A stretch of DNA of 64,000 nt. Origin: Maribacter sp. PR1 (GTDB lineage Bacteria; Bacteroidota; Bacteroidia; Flavobacteriales; Flavobacteriaceae). Positions 8,288 to 17,157 of the stretch are shown here, one piece after another. Both the position numbers and the translations under genes were made by a program. The notes below the pieces were generated by a model. The model was not told the origin of the DNA and searched no databases. It saw only the letters and a program-made list of their open reading frames with translations. Each line of letters opens with the position of its first letter. Within the stretch, counting starts at the first letter, position 1. The stretch covers positions 1 through 64,000 of the forward strand of contig NZ_JAQPCG010000001.1 of assembly GCF_028464145.1 (NCBI RefSeq), read 5' to 3'.

Positions 8288-9964
8288 TTATTTATTTTGG
8301 ATTGAATTTTCGATAAAATCTCCCAAGTCGGTGTAAGATTCCATCAACTGTTTATACGTATCTATGGCGTTTTCTTCAGGAAGATACTCAGCTTCAAAAT
8401 CACTTCCCATAAACTTACTGGCCTCCACTACATCCGGATAAATTCCCGAGGCCACAGCGGCATAAATAGCTGCTCCCAATGCAGGTGCCTGGTCGGATTC
8501 GGCTACTTTAATGGGCATATTCATAACATTTGCTAGCGTTTGCATGATAAAAGGTGACTTTCTGGCAACACCCCCAATACCGATTACCGAGTTTATCACA
8601 ACTCCTTCCTCTTGAAAACGGTCTGCTATTTTTTTAGAACCAAAACAGATGGCATTCACTAAAGCTTTAAATATATGTGGTGCCTTACTACCCAAAGATA
8701 AATTGGTAATAGCGCTTTTAAGGTTCTGATCCGCATCCGGTGTACGGCGGCCGTTGATCCAGTCCAATGCCGTTGGGATACTTTCCGATAAGGGTATGGA
8801 CTCTGCAGCCTCTGAAAGTTTTCTAATAAAATCGCGCTCTATTTCTTTCTTTAGGTCGATTTTCTGCTCTTCCGATAAAACGTCCGAAGTCCAAACCAAA
8901 TTGTCTATGGGCCATGAAAGGACATCCTTAAACCATGCCAGTAAATCCCCAAAAGCAGACTGTCCGGCTTCTAAGCCGACCAATCCCGGTATTACGGAAC
9001 CTTCTACTTGTCCACAAATTCCTTTAATGGTATTTCCTCCGATTTCTTTGTCCGTCGCTACCATGATATCACAGGTAGAGGTACCCATAACACGGACCAA
9101 AGCGTGTTCATCAATTTTGACGCCTACAGCACCGGAATGTGCATCAAACGTACCCACAGCGACAACGGTATCCGTGGTAAGACCTAATTTTTCAGCCCAC
9201 TCCAAACTCAGATTTCCAGCAACTTCATCTGAAGTATAGGTCTCATCGTAAAGGTTATCCCTTAAATCTGCCAAGTAAGGGTGGAGCTTTTCCAAAAATT
9301 CTTTAGGAGGTAATCCCCCCCAGCTCTCATGCCACATCGCCTTATGACCTGCGGCACATCGACTGCGCTTAAATGATTTCAAGTCCTTATTCTCGATAAG
9401 TAAATAAGTCATCAGGTCACAATGCTCCATCCAGGTATGGGCATTCTCCTTAACACTCGCATCATCCTTTACAACATGGGCTATTTTGGCCCAGAACCAT
9501 TCCGAAGAGTAAATACCACCTACATACTTTGTAAAATTTTCACCTCCCCAAGTAGTAGCAAGTTCGTTGATTTGTTCGGCCTCCTTTATGGCCGTATGGT
9601 CTTTCCAGAGTACCATCATTGCATTTGGATTCTCCATAAATCCTTCCACCATTGCCAAGGGTGTACCCTCTTGATCTAGTGGAACAGGTGAAGAACCTGT
9701 CGTATCTATGCAAATTCCCTTGACATCAGCCGGATCTATGTTGCTTTTGGCCATAACGGCCTTGACCGTTTTCTCTAAACCCTCTATATGATCTAGTGGA
9801 TGTTGCCTAAATTGGTTTATAGATGGATTACAATATTGATTATCCCTCCACCGACTATACCAACATACTTCCGATGCAATCTCGTCACCATTTTCAGAAT
9901 TAATAAGCACAGCCCTAACGGAATCTGAGCCATAATCCAATCCAATTACGTAATTTTTTTCCAA
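8288..9964 (-). CDS. araB: L-ribulokinase
   Basis: It phosphorylates L-ribulose to L-ribulose-5-phosphate using ATP. The 558-aa FGGY-family kinase shows the N-terminal phosphate-binding loop GLDYGSDSVRAVLI (residues 8-21), the GTFDAHSGAVGV segment with a candidate catalytic Asp, GTSTCDIMV, and the C-terminal GIGGVARKSPFIMQTL adenosine-binding motif. The only start codon in the correct place is TTG (9964-9962), directly before EKNYVIGLDYG; no ATG lies nearby. A weak start might set kinase level below that of the isomerase, which would limit sugar-phosphate build-up; that is inference. Confidence 0.97.
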   Translation of the reverse strand: MEKNYVIGLDYGSDSVRAVLINSENGDEIASEVCWYSRWRDNQYCNPSINQFRQHPLDHIEGLEKTVKAVMAKSNIDPADVKGICIDTTGSSPVPLDQEGTPLAMVEGFMENPNAMMVLWKDHTAIKEAEQINELATTWGGENFTKYVGGIYSSEWFWAKIAHVVKDDASVKENAHTWMEHCDLMTYLLIENKDLKSFKRSRCAAGHKAMWHESWGGLPPKEFLEKLHPYLADLRDNLYDETYTSDEVAGNLSLEWAEKLGLTTDTVVAVGTFDAHSGAVGVKIDEHALVRVMGTSTCDIMVATDKEIGGNTIKGICGQVEGSVIPGLVGLEAGQSAFGDLLAWFKDVLSWPIDNLVWTSDVLSEEQKIDLKKEIERDFIRKLSEAAESIPLSESIPTALDWINGRRTPDADQNLKSAITNLSLGSKAPHIFKALVNAICFGSKKIADRFQEEGVVINSVIGIGGVARKSPFIMQTLANVMNMPIKVAESDQAPALGAAIYAAVASGIYPDVVEASKFMGSDFEAEYLPEENAIDTYKQLMESYTDLGDFIENSIQNK

Positions 9965-9983
9965 TTTTACCTTTTCTATTTTG

Positions 9984-11963
9984 TTATTTCGGTGAGCTAT
10001 CCAACCACACTTTCATTTTACCAACTCCCCTGTTAGACCAGACATAATAGGGAATTGCTTTAAGATTATCATCTTGGATAGTATTTACACCCCCTAAAAG
10101 ATTCGGCTCCATTTGAACTTTAAAATCGTCATTTAATGGAATGGTTATTTCATCATAGTTCCCCTTATTGTCAATCTCCTCGACCGCATACACCAGAGGA
10201 CCATATTCCAAGGCAATTTTTCCTCTATTCTCAGCAACTTTATCAGAGGTCTCCACCTTTCTTACTTCCATTGGAAATTTAAGTTCGATTGTTTTTCCGT
10301 TCACTTTTTCACTGGAAAGAGTCACATAGCCACCCAAAGAATTGATGACCTCCTTTTGGCCATCGATATAAACCTCTACCTTATCCGATACGTTGTTTAC
10401 GTAATCATAAAGTCCGCCGGGAAGCACTTCGTTATTCGCCCAACCGGGTATACGCATCTTAAGACTGAAATTGTCAGCTTGGGAGGCCTTTACATGTATC
10501 TCCACGTTACCGTCCCAAGGATAATTTGTCTTTTGTATAACTTGAACCGCATTATTAGGTAGGTCTACGGTTGCTTCATTCGAGGCATACAAATTCACAT
10601 AAATATCTTTATCGGTTTTTGAATAGATTAGACCTGGCATGGCTGGTATAAACCGAACGACATTTGTTGGACAGCAAGAACAATCGAACCAAGATTTTCT
10701 GGTTGCAGCCCCTTGGTTAAATTCATATTTACCATCGGACTCCAAGGCATTTGGATAAAAGAACTCTGTACCGCTCAAGGATAGCCCGGAGATTAGTCCA
10801 TTGTATAAAGTTCGTTCAATAACGTCGTAATATTTAGAATCCCCGGACATATTGAACAATCTATGGTTCCAATATACATCGCCAATAGAGGCACATGTCT
10901 CATTATATGCGGTTAAGTTGGGAAGTTCATAATTGTCGCCAAAAGCCTCTTGATCATGTCTGGCTCCGATTCCCCCCGTGATATACATTTTTTTACTCAC
11001 CATATTATCCCATAGGTTATCTACAGCGTTCATGTAGGCCGAATCATTTTTAATTGCGGCAATATCCGTCATGGCGGCGTACATATATACGGCCCTAACT
11101 GCATGCCCTACAACCTCATCCTGTTCTATCACAGGAACGTGATCTTGTGAATAGGGTCCGAAGAGTTCATGATTATCTGGGTTGCCCCTATTGTCCAAGA
11201 AATACTTGGCCAAATCAAGGTAGTCTTCTTTCCCGGTAACCTCATATAGTTTAATGAGTCCGGTTTCTATAATCTGATGTCCTGGCACAGCGGCTATCTT
11301 GTCTTCTCCTTCACCAAAGGTTTCCACCATTAAATCGGCATTTTTAATAGCGATATCCAAGAAATTCCGTTTCCCGGTAGCTTTATAATGTACCACGGCA
11401 GCCTCGTACATATGGCCGGCATTGTAAAGCTCATGGCTTGCCGCAAGCGATTCCCATCTTTTACCTTCCTTGACCTCTACCCAAGTAGCGGGCGGTTTAG
11501 CGGGGTCTATGGTACGCCAAGTGGTTAAATATCCATCGGGTTCTTGTCCAATTTTTATAATTCCTACCAACGAATCCAATAAAGTCTCCAATTTTGGATT
11601 TGGGGAACTGATCAAAGAGTTAGAGGCTCCTTCGATAATTTTATATACGTCAGAATCGTCAAAAGGCATTACTCCGCGTACAGAACCTTCCATTTTGCCA
11701 CCTGCGATTAAAAAGTTATCGAATCTGCCTTCTTCCTCACATTTTTCAATGGCGTATTCGATGGTTTTCTCCTGTACCCTCCTAATAATGGGTAGCCAGA
11801 ATTCGTCTGTCAACTTGACATTTTGAATGTTTACCGAAGTGATTTCATAGCCCGATTCTTTTTCAGGAACACTTCCTACTTCTTGATTTTTGGCCTCATT
11901 TTTACACGCTGATAAAATAAGCAGCGTAATTATTGTGGCTAGAAATAATTTATTTCTTTTCAT
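9984..11963 (-). CDS. GH127 beta-L-arabinofuranosidase lipoprotein
   Basis: The 659-aa protein begins with a lipoprotein signal (LLILSAC, Cys20), so it should be tethered in the envelope. The mature part is a glycoside hydrolase family 127 (former DUF1680) catalytic domain with its (alpha/alpha)6 barrel. It has the zinc-binding set known from HypBA1: Glu and Cys in NETCASIGDVYW and the Cys pair in FDCSCCPTNVVRF. One Cys of that pair is the nucleophile of the family. The enzyme removes beta-L-arabinofuranosyl residues from glycans such as extensin- or AGP-like oligosaccharides. It lies between the GH51 gene (10 bp) and araB (19 bp), so it feeds arabinose into the AraABD route. Confidence 0.92.
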   Translation of the reverse strand: MKRNKLFLATIITLLILSACKNEAKNQEVGSVPEKESGYEITSVNIQNVKLTDEFWLPIIRRVQEKTIEYAIEKCEEEGRFDNFLIAGGKMEGSVRGVMPFDDSDVYKIIEGASNSLISSPNPKLETLLDSLVGIIKIGQEPDGYLTTWRTIDPAKPPATWVEVKEGKRWESLAASHELYNAGHMYEAAVVHYKATGKRNFLDIAIKNADLMVETFGEGEDKIAAVPGHQIIETGLIKLYEVTGKEDYLDLAKYFLDNRGNPDNHELFGPYSQDHVPVIEQDEVVGHAVRAVYMYAAMTDIAAIKNDSAYMNAVDNLWDNMVSKKMYITGGIGARHDQEAFGDNYELPNLTAYNETCASIGDVYWNHRLFNMSGDSKYYDVIERTLYNGLISGLSLSGTEFFYPNALESDGKYEFNQGAATRKSWFDCSCCPTNVVRFIPAMPGLIYSKTDKDIYVNLYASNEATVDLPNNAVQVIQKTNYPWDGNVEIHVKASQADNFSLKMRIPGWANNEVLPGGLYDYVNNVSDKVEVYIDGQKEVINSLGGYVTLSSEKVNGKTIELKFPMEVRKVETSDKVAENRGKIALEYGPLVYAVEEIDNKGNYDEITIPLNDDFKVQMEPNLLGGVNTIQDDNLKAIPYYVWSNRGVGKMKVWLDSSPK

Positions 11964-11973
11964 TGATTTTTTT

Positions 11974-13530
11974 TTACTTATAGCCCTCTAAGACGATGAC
12001 AGAAAAAGGAGGGATATTCACTTCTAATTTTCCTTTTTTAAACTTGAAATCCTTAAAATCCTTGGGTGCTATTTTATCCGGATTTTCAAAGGTGTTGTGA
12101 TCTTGCAAACTATCTGAACTTAATACGGTTCCCGAAATATTTTTTATGTTTAAAGAATTCAAATCAAGAGATACCGTATGCGCTTTATTTGCATCAATAT
12201 TGGTAAATGAGATATGCGTTTTTTCGCCTTCATCCTTAGAGGCTGAAATGGTCAAGGCCGGTAAGGACTCTTCTTTTAGGGTATACTTGGGCGAGTCAAA
12301 TGATAACGGTATCAAGGTTGCATCTTGATGTACCTTATACATATTCATAACGTGATAAGTTGGGGTAAGAATCATCTTTTCCTCCTCTGTTAAAATAACG
12401 GCCTGTAATACATTCACGGTTTGTGCCAGATTGGCCATTTTAACACGATCTGCATGATTATTGAAAATATTGAGGTTCATTCCGGCGATCATGGCGTCAC
12501 GCATTGTGTTTTGCTGATATAGGAAACCCGGATTGGTACCTTCGGCAACTTCATACCAGCCTCCCCATTCATCCACAATAAGATCTACTTCCTTTTTCTC
12601 ATCATACTTATCCATAATGGCCGTATGCTTGACAATCAGTTCCTCCATTAACCATGATTCCTTCATGGTGTTAAAATAGGTTTGCTCATCGAAATCAACG
12701 TCAGGTCCTTTTGCATCCCAATCAATCACTGAATAATGATGAAGGGCTACACCCTCTAACATATTCTTGGGGATGTTTTTCATAAGTACCTCGGTCCAAT
12801 TATAATCGTCATTGCTCGCTCCAGATGCAATTTTGTACAATCCTCCCTCTATATCGGCATCTGACATGAAAGTGACATATTTTTTATAAATATCTGCATA
12901 GTATTCAGGGCGCATATTTCCTCCACAACCCCATGCTTCATTACCAATGCCCCAATATTTAACCGTCCAGGGCTCATCCCTACCGTTCTCGCGTCTTAAA
13001 TCGGACATGGGACTCTTACCTTTAAAATTGGTATATTGCACCCAATCGGCCAATTCCTGTACCCCACCGCTACCGACATTACCAGATAAATAAGGTTCGG
13101 CTCCAAGCTCTTCACAAAGGTTCAAAAAGTTATGGGTTCCAAAACTATTATCCTCTGTTACTCCACCCCACCATGTATTTACGATGGTAGGTCTTTTTTC
13201 CAAATCGCCAATACCGTCCATCCAATGGTAGGTATCCGCAAAACAGCCGCCAGGCCATCTTAAATTTGGTATTTGCAATTCCTTTAAGGCCTCTATGATA
13301 TCCAAACGTACACCCGCGGAATTTGGAATGGTACTATTTTCACCCACGTAAAATCCTTCATATATACATCTACCTAAATGTTCGGCAAAATGCCCATAAA
13401 TATGCCTACTAATAATAGGTGCATCGTCAGACTCAGAAATATTGACATTGGTTACGGTCTGACCAAGTGTGGTTTGTGAGTAAATCGCTACAATTAGCAT
13501 CAAAGAATAGAAAAAAATACGTCTGTACAT
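11974..13530 (-). CDS. GH51 alpha-L-arabinofuranosidase, exported
   Basis: The 518-aa protein starts with a Sec signal peptide (cleavage near residue 24). A GH51 (beta/alpha)8 barrel and C-terminal beta domain follow. The acid/base is Glu198 in YWGIGNEAWGCGG and the nucleophile is Glu321 in VDEWGGWYE. Other family marks are GHFAEHLGRCIYEG and NLRWPGGCFAD. It cleaves terminal alpha-L-arabinofuranose from arabinan, arabinoxylan or their oligomers, with retention of configuration. It is the first gene of the operon, so the promoter and operator lie in the 194-bp gap towards araR. The C-terminus (PPFSVIVLEGYK) is the normal GH51 end, with no T9SS sorting domain, which suggests a periplasmic enzyme. 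Confidence 0.95.
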   Translation of the reverse strand: MYRRIFFYSLMLIVAIYSQTTLGQTVTNVNISESDDAPIISRHIYGHFAEHLGRCIYEGFYVGENSTIPNSAGVRLDIIEALKELQIPNLRWPGGCFADTYHWMDGIGDLEKRPTIVNTWWGGVTEDNSFGTHNFLNLCEELGAEPYLSGNVGSGGVQELADWVQYTNFKGKSPMSDLRRENGRDEPWTVKYWGIGNEAWGCGGNMRPEYYADIYKKYVTFMSDADIEGGLYKIASGASNDDYNWTEVLMKNIPKNMLEGVALHHYSVIDWDAKGPDVDFDEQTYFNTMKESWLMEELIVKHTAIMDKYDEKKEVDLIVDEWGGWYEVAEGTNPGFLYQQNTMRDAMIAGMNLNIFNNHADRVKMANLAQTVNVLQAVILTEEEKMILTPTYHVMNMYKVHQDATLIPLSFDSPKYTLKEESLPALTISASKDEGEKTHISFTNIDANKAHTVSLDLNSLNIKNISGTVLSSDSLQDHNTFENPDKIAPKDFKDFKFKKGKLEVNIPPFSVIVLEGYK

Positions 13531-13627
13531 AAGATAATGTGTTTATTGTTGGTGAAAACCCTTTTGGTTTAGTAACATTGAATTCAAATCATCAAAGAAT
13601 GAATTAACAAGCAATTATAAATAAAAA

Positions 13628-13646
13628 AAGTGTTTATTAAACACTT
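13628..13646. promoter_or_regulatory. Candidate AraR operator
   Basis: aagtgttta-t-taaacactt is a perfect 19-bp inverted repeat with one central base. It lies in the 194-bp gap between the divergent GH51 gene and araR, about 80 bp before araR and 98 bp before GH51. It is the only long symmetric site in that gap, so it is the best candidate for AraR binding and could control both directions. No clean TAnnTTTG box is seen for either gene. Confidence 0.6.
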
Positions 13647-13724
13647 AAAGAGAATTAATTCCTTCAAATTATAAAATTTACCATAATATAGGTAGATTGT
13701 AATTCATATTTATTTAAATCTAGA

Positions 13725-14417
13725 ATGACCTTAAGCTCTTACACCAACGAGGATAAAGTATTACTTGCCGTAGATTGCATTATTTTCGGTTTTGACAGCG
13801 AAGAATTGAAACTACTTTTGGTAAAAAGGGGATTTGAACCAGAGAAAGGTAAATGGTCCTTGATAGGTGGGTTTCTTAAAAAAGAAGAAAACCTGGACAT
13901 TGCCGCGGCTAGAGTGCTCCACCACTTAACTGGCTTACATGATATTTACATGGAACAACTTTATACGCATAGTAAAGTTGACCGTGATCCTGCTGATCGA
14001 ACGTTGTCCGTAGCGTATTATGCGTTAATAGATATTGCCAAACATGACAAGGAATTGATTAAACAAAACTCCGCACAATGGTTTCCACTTAAAAAAGCCC
14101 CGGAATTAATTTTTGACCATAATGAAATGGTCAAAAGGGCAATGGCCAGGTTAAAAAGAAGGGCGCTAAGTAAACCTATTGGATTCGAGTTACTTCCAGA
14201 AAAATTTACCATGCGACAGCTTCAAAAACTTTACGAAGCCATTTTAGGCAAAAAACTGGATAAACGTAATTTTATAAGTAAATTCAATTCTTTTGATATC
14301 CTTATTAAACTCGACGAAAAAGATATGAGCTCCTCCAAAAAAGGTGCTTTCCTATTCAAGTTCGATGAGGAAAAATATAGTAGAAAGGTCGAAGATGGTT
14401 TTAATTTTAAAATTTAA
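13725..14417 (+). CDS. araR: NUDIX-type arabinose regulator AraR
   Basis: The 230-aa protein has an N-terminal Nudix domain (~10-140) and a C-terminal winged helix (FTMRQLQKLYEAILGKKLDK, ~160-215), the layout of the NrtR/AraR group of Bacteroidota regulators. The Nudix box is degenerate. The canonical REUxEExGU reads RVLHHLTGL (63-71), so the catalytic glutamates are lost and the domain should sense a ligand, not hydrolyse one. In Bacteroides AraR the effector is L-arabinose; the same is inferred here. It is divergent from the arabinose operon and probably represses it, and perhaps itself, through the palindrome at 13628-13646. Confidence 0.88.
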   Translation: MTLSSYTNEDKVLLAVDCIIFGFDSEELKLLLVKRGFEPEKGKWSLIGGFLKKEENLDIAAARVLHHLTGLHDIYMEQLYTHSKVDRDPADRTLSVAYYALIDIAKHDKELIKQNSAQWFPLKKAPELIFDHNEMVKRAMARLKRRALSKPIGFELLPEKFTMRQLQKLYEAILGKKLDKRNFISKFNSFDILIKLDEKDMSSSKKGAFLFKFDEEKYSRKVEDGFNFKI

Positions 14418-14549
14418 AACCAAAGTCAATTCAATCCGTTTTTAGTTAAAATCATCATAAATATTATAATCTGATCGTACTATAATTACATCCAATTGGG
14501 AAAGAATTGCTTAATTTGTTTTTTATGTTAACTTTGAAAAAAAACATTA

Positions 14550-14771
14550 ATGGATTTACTCGAAAAGGCTCAAGAATTTGAAAGTCGAAAAATGAGCAAC
14601 ATGTCCACCAGTGATAGGGTGGAATCGTCCAGGGAAGCTAAAGCTTTAATATTAAGTATCAACGAAGTATATAAAGAGACCAAGGATCCCAATTTAATGG
14701 ATGTGATGAAACGTTTAACCGAAAAGAAGAAAAAAATTGAAAAACGTCTAAATGGTGTACCACTCGTTTAA
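14550..14771 (+). CDS. Small conserved helical protein
   Basis: The 73-aa protein is mostly charged helix (RESS-like EAKALILSINEVYKETKDP, then MKRLTEKKKKIEKRLNG) with no signal peptide or membrane segment. I recognise the general pattern as a small flavobacterial protein of unknown function but cannot name a family. A clear start ATG follows an A-rich tract, and an intrinsic terminator lies 25 bp after the stop, so it is a short monocistronic unit. The helix with clustered Lys/Arg could bind nucleic acid or the ribosome; that is speculation. Confidence 0.75.
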   Translation: MDLLEKAQEFESRKMSNMSTSDRVESSREAKALILSINEVYKETKDPNLMDVMKRLTEKKKKIEKRLNGVPLV

Positions 14772-14795
14772 GACTGTTTTTGAATATAAAAATTT

Positions 14796-14820
14796 AAACC
14801 CCTTTCTTTAAGGGGTTTTT
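14796..14820 (+). terminator. Intrinsic terminator after the 73-aa gene
   Basis: The stem is aaacccctt / aaggggttt with a 5-nt loop, followed by a T-run. Confidence 0.85.
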
Positions 14821-14821
14821 T

Positions 14822-15158
14822 ATTTTCATGATAGGGTGCGGATTGATTAGATTAATTTTAACCAATATAAGTATCTACTTATCAATTATTTTGTCAAATA
14901 AGTAGTTTTAAGATCATCTTTATCGGCTTTTAATAGATAGATGATAAAAGGTAATCCACTTAAATCTAGAAAGACATCCAACGTTTTCAATAAGATTTCA
15001 AATTTCTTCTTGAAATATTTCTTATTGTTTCTAGTATTCTTCTGCTTTACAATGGCTTTTGTAATAATGTACATTCATGTACTATAAACCTTTTTCAAAA
15101 ACTCAAAAATGTAATTCTATTAGAAAGTGGAAAAGTCTAGTAAATAAAGAGTACGATT
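14822..15158. other. Intergenic stretch with one doubtful short ORF
   Basis: A minus-strand ORF of 62 codons (15074-14886) is Lys-rich with a hydrophobic patch (LDVFLDLSGLPFIIYLL). It lacks recognisable family features and sits in AT-rich DNA, where such ORFs arise by chance. I do not call it a gene. I see nothing else in the stretch. Confidence 0.4.
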
Positions 15159-15434
15159 TTATTTTATTTCCGCACTTAAACCTGCGTTAAGTAGTCCAGA
15201 GCATTGTGGTTCCAAATCATTGTATTCACCAGTTTTAACCGTGCACTTTCCTTTATAATGCACAATTAAGGAACACTGCTCAGCCTGTTCTGGAGTATGA
15301 TCACAAACTGCTATCAATGTCTCTATAACATGATCAAACGTATTTACATCATCATTAAATAGAACAATTTCATTTTGTTTAACCGTCTCATCCTCCAATA
15401 GGAGCTCCTCGGAAATTTTTTCTCTAGTGCTCAT
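15159..15434 (-). CDS. clpS: ATP-dependent Clp protease adaptor ClpS
   Basis: The 91-aa protein has the ClpS core: a disordered N-terminal tail, then NEIVLFNDDVNTFDHVIETL, which forms the N-degron pocket, and the CSLIVHYKGKCTVKTGEY part that contacts the ClpA/ClpC N-domain. It delivers N-end-rule substrates to the Clp unfoldase in the cytoplasm. The neighbour prmA lies 21 bp upstream on the same strand, so the two are probably cotranscribed. Confidence 0.93.
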   Translation of the reverse strand: MSTREKISEELLLEDETVKQNEIVLFNDDVNTFDHVIETLIAVCDHTPEQAEQCSLIVHYKGKCTVKTGEYNDLEPQCSGLLNAGLSAEIK

Positions 15435-15455
15435 TACAATTGTTTTATCTATTCC

Positions 15456-16292
15456 CTAAAATACATATTTTGCAGCAACCCAATTGTTTTTTTTCAATTT
15501 TTTTTCGAATGAAAGCCCCACTTCTTGGCACCTTTTGGTGATTGAATACAAATCTTCATCATAAAAACCGCTCATCAAAAGAACACCTTCTTTTTTCAAA
15601 CAATCCTTATATTTTGGGATATCTTCCAGTAAGATGTTCCGATTTATATTCGCGATGATAAGGTCATATCTTTGATTTATCAATAACCCTGCATCTCCTT
15701 CAAAAACTTCAACATTGTCCACTTGATTTCGTTGAACATTTTCAATTGCATTTAGATAACACCAATTATCAATGTCTATGGCATCTATTTTTTCGGCGCC
15801 ACGTTTAGCCGCTAGGATAGCTAAAACACCCGTACCACAGCCCATATCCAATATTACTTTACCCCCCAAATCTAACGTAAGAATATGTTGTAACATCATA
15901 TGCGTGGTTTCATGGTGACCTGTGCCAAAACTCATCTTTGGCTCTATTACAATGTCATATTCCACATTCTTCTTCTCATGAAAGGGTGCCCTGACCATAC
16001 AGATTTCATCCACTAAAATAGGATTGAAATTTTGCTCCCAGGTTGCATTCCAATTTTCTTGTTCTATTTCTTTAATCAAGAAAGACACCTTAAAACTTTC
16101 ATTCTCCAGTATGCTTATGCCCTTTAGAATATCCTCATTCCAATCCTTCTTTTGTATGTAGGCCAAAATACCATCACCTTCTTCAACAAAACTCTCAAAA
16201 CCTACTTCACCCAATTCGGCGATGAGAATATCGCTAGCTGGTTGAACGGGTTCTATATTAAATTGGTATTCTAAATAAATTACCTCACCCAT
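15456..16292 (-). CDS. prmA: Ribosomal protein L11 methyltransferase
   Basis: PrmA trimethylates ribosomal protein L11 using S-adenosylmethionine. The product is 278 aa from the ATG at 16292; the frame also has a TTG three codons earlier, but the ATG gives the family's usual length and start (MGEVIYLEYQF). The SAM site is VILDMGCGTGVLAILAAKRG, and the substrate-side loop is IIANINRNILLEDIP, where PrmA has its N-I-N motif. The N-terminal L11-binding domain is present (~1-120). An intrinsic terminator lies between it and tpiA, so it may have its own promoter and share an mRNA with clpS. Confidence 0.93.
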   Translation of the reverse strand: MGEVIYLEYQFNIEPVQPASDILIAELGEVGFESFVEEGDGILAYIQKKDWNEDILKGISILENESFKVSFLIKEIEQENWNATWEQNFNPILVDEICMVRAPFHEKKNVEYDIVIEPKMSFGTGHHETTHMMLQHILTLDLGGKVILDMGCGTGVLAILAAKRGAEKIDAIDIDNWCYLNAIENVQRNQVDNVEVFEGDAGLLINQRYDLIIANINRNILLEDIPKYKDCLKKEGVLLMSGFYDEDLYSITKRCQEVGLSFEKKLKKNNWVAAKYVF

Positions 16293-16307
16293 ACTTTTCA
16301 ATTAAAA

Positions 16308-16330
16308 AAAGGATATCCAAGATACCCTTT
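16308..16330 (-). terminator. Terminator between tpiA and prmA
   Basis: On the minus strand aaagggtat and atatccttt form a 9-bp stem (one G-U pair) with a 5-nt loop, followed by seven T. It should stop most transcription from tpiA before prmA. Confidence 0.65.
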
Positions 16331-16364
16331 CAATCAATTATACTTTTAAAAACTTTACTTGGGA

Positions 16365-17114
16365 TTATATTGCGTTAATTATCGCAACAAAATCATCGGA
16401 AACTAAAGATGCACCTCCAATAAGTCCACCATCAACGTCCGGCTTTGAAAAGATTTCCTCCGCATTTCCAGGTTTTACACTACCTCCATATAAAATAGAA
16501 ACGTTGCTTGCAATGGAACTATCAAAAGCTTCGGAAATCGTTTTGCGAATAAATGCATGCATTTCTTGTGCTTGTTCAGGAGATGCAGTCTCTCCAGTTC
16601 CAATGGCCCAAACGGGCTCATAGGCCAAAATAATTTTACTCCAGTCAGAATTCTCCAATGAGAATAATGCATTCTTCAACTGACTCTCTACCACATTGAA
16701 ATGATTGCCAGATTTACGGTCTTCTAATTCTTCCCCAAAACAAAACATGACCCGTATGCCTTTTCCAAGTGCTGTCTTTACCTTTTTTGCCAAAATCTCA
16801 TCAGTTTCACCAAAATAGGCTCTTCTTTCAGAATGCCCAATAATACAAGTATCCACACCAATATTCAACAACATGTCCGCTGATATTTCCCCTGTATAAG
16901 CCCCGCTTTCGGCAAAATGCATATTTTGGGCAATGACCTCTATACGAGAAGTTTCTAGGTTTCGAACCGCGGCCCCAAGATTTACATAGGTAGGGGCCAC
17001 CATAACCTCCGCCTTTGTATCCGGGAGTTTAGCCGCCAATTCGGCCAACAAAGCCTCCGTTTCCTCTAAATTCTTATTCATCTTCCAGTTTCCTGCAACT
17101 ATTTTACTTCTCAT
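16365..17114 (-). CDS. tpiA: Triosephosphate isomerase
   Basis: It interconverts dihydroxyacetone phosphate and glyceraldehyde-3-phosphate. The 249-aa protein has all catalytic residues of the TIM barrel: Lys11 (GNWKMNK), His94 (IIGHSERR) and Glu166 (LAYEPVWAIGTG), plus the phosphate-binding YGGSV near the C-terminus. The ATG start gives the standard N-terminus. It lies 43 bp downstream of the DoxX-like gene, in a run of minus-strand genes that also includes DUF1599. Confidence 0.97.
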   Translation of the reverse strand: MRSKIVAGNWKMNKNLEETEALLAELAAKLPDTKAEVMVAPTYVNLGAAVRNLETSRIEVIAQNMHFAESGAYTGEISADMLLNIGVDTCIIGHSERRAYFGETDEILAKKVKTALGKGIRVMFCFGEELEDRKSGNHFNVVESQLKNALFSLENSDWSKIILAYEPVWAIGTGETASPEQAQEMHAFIRKTISEAFDSSIASNVSILYGGSVKPGNAEEIFSKPDVDGGLIGGASLVSDDFVAIINAI

Positions 17115-17157
17115 TTTATAAAAGTTTATTACTTAAATTATTATCTATTCTTTTTAC

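Noticed and set aside
14886..15074. 62-codon minus-strand ORF between the 73-aa gene and clpS
   Set aside because: It is Lys-rich, AT-driven and lies in a gap without a recognisable promoter or family match; probably chance.
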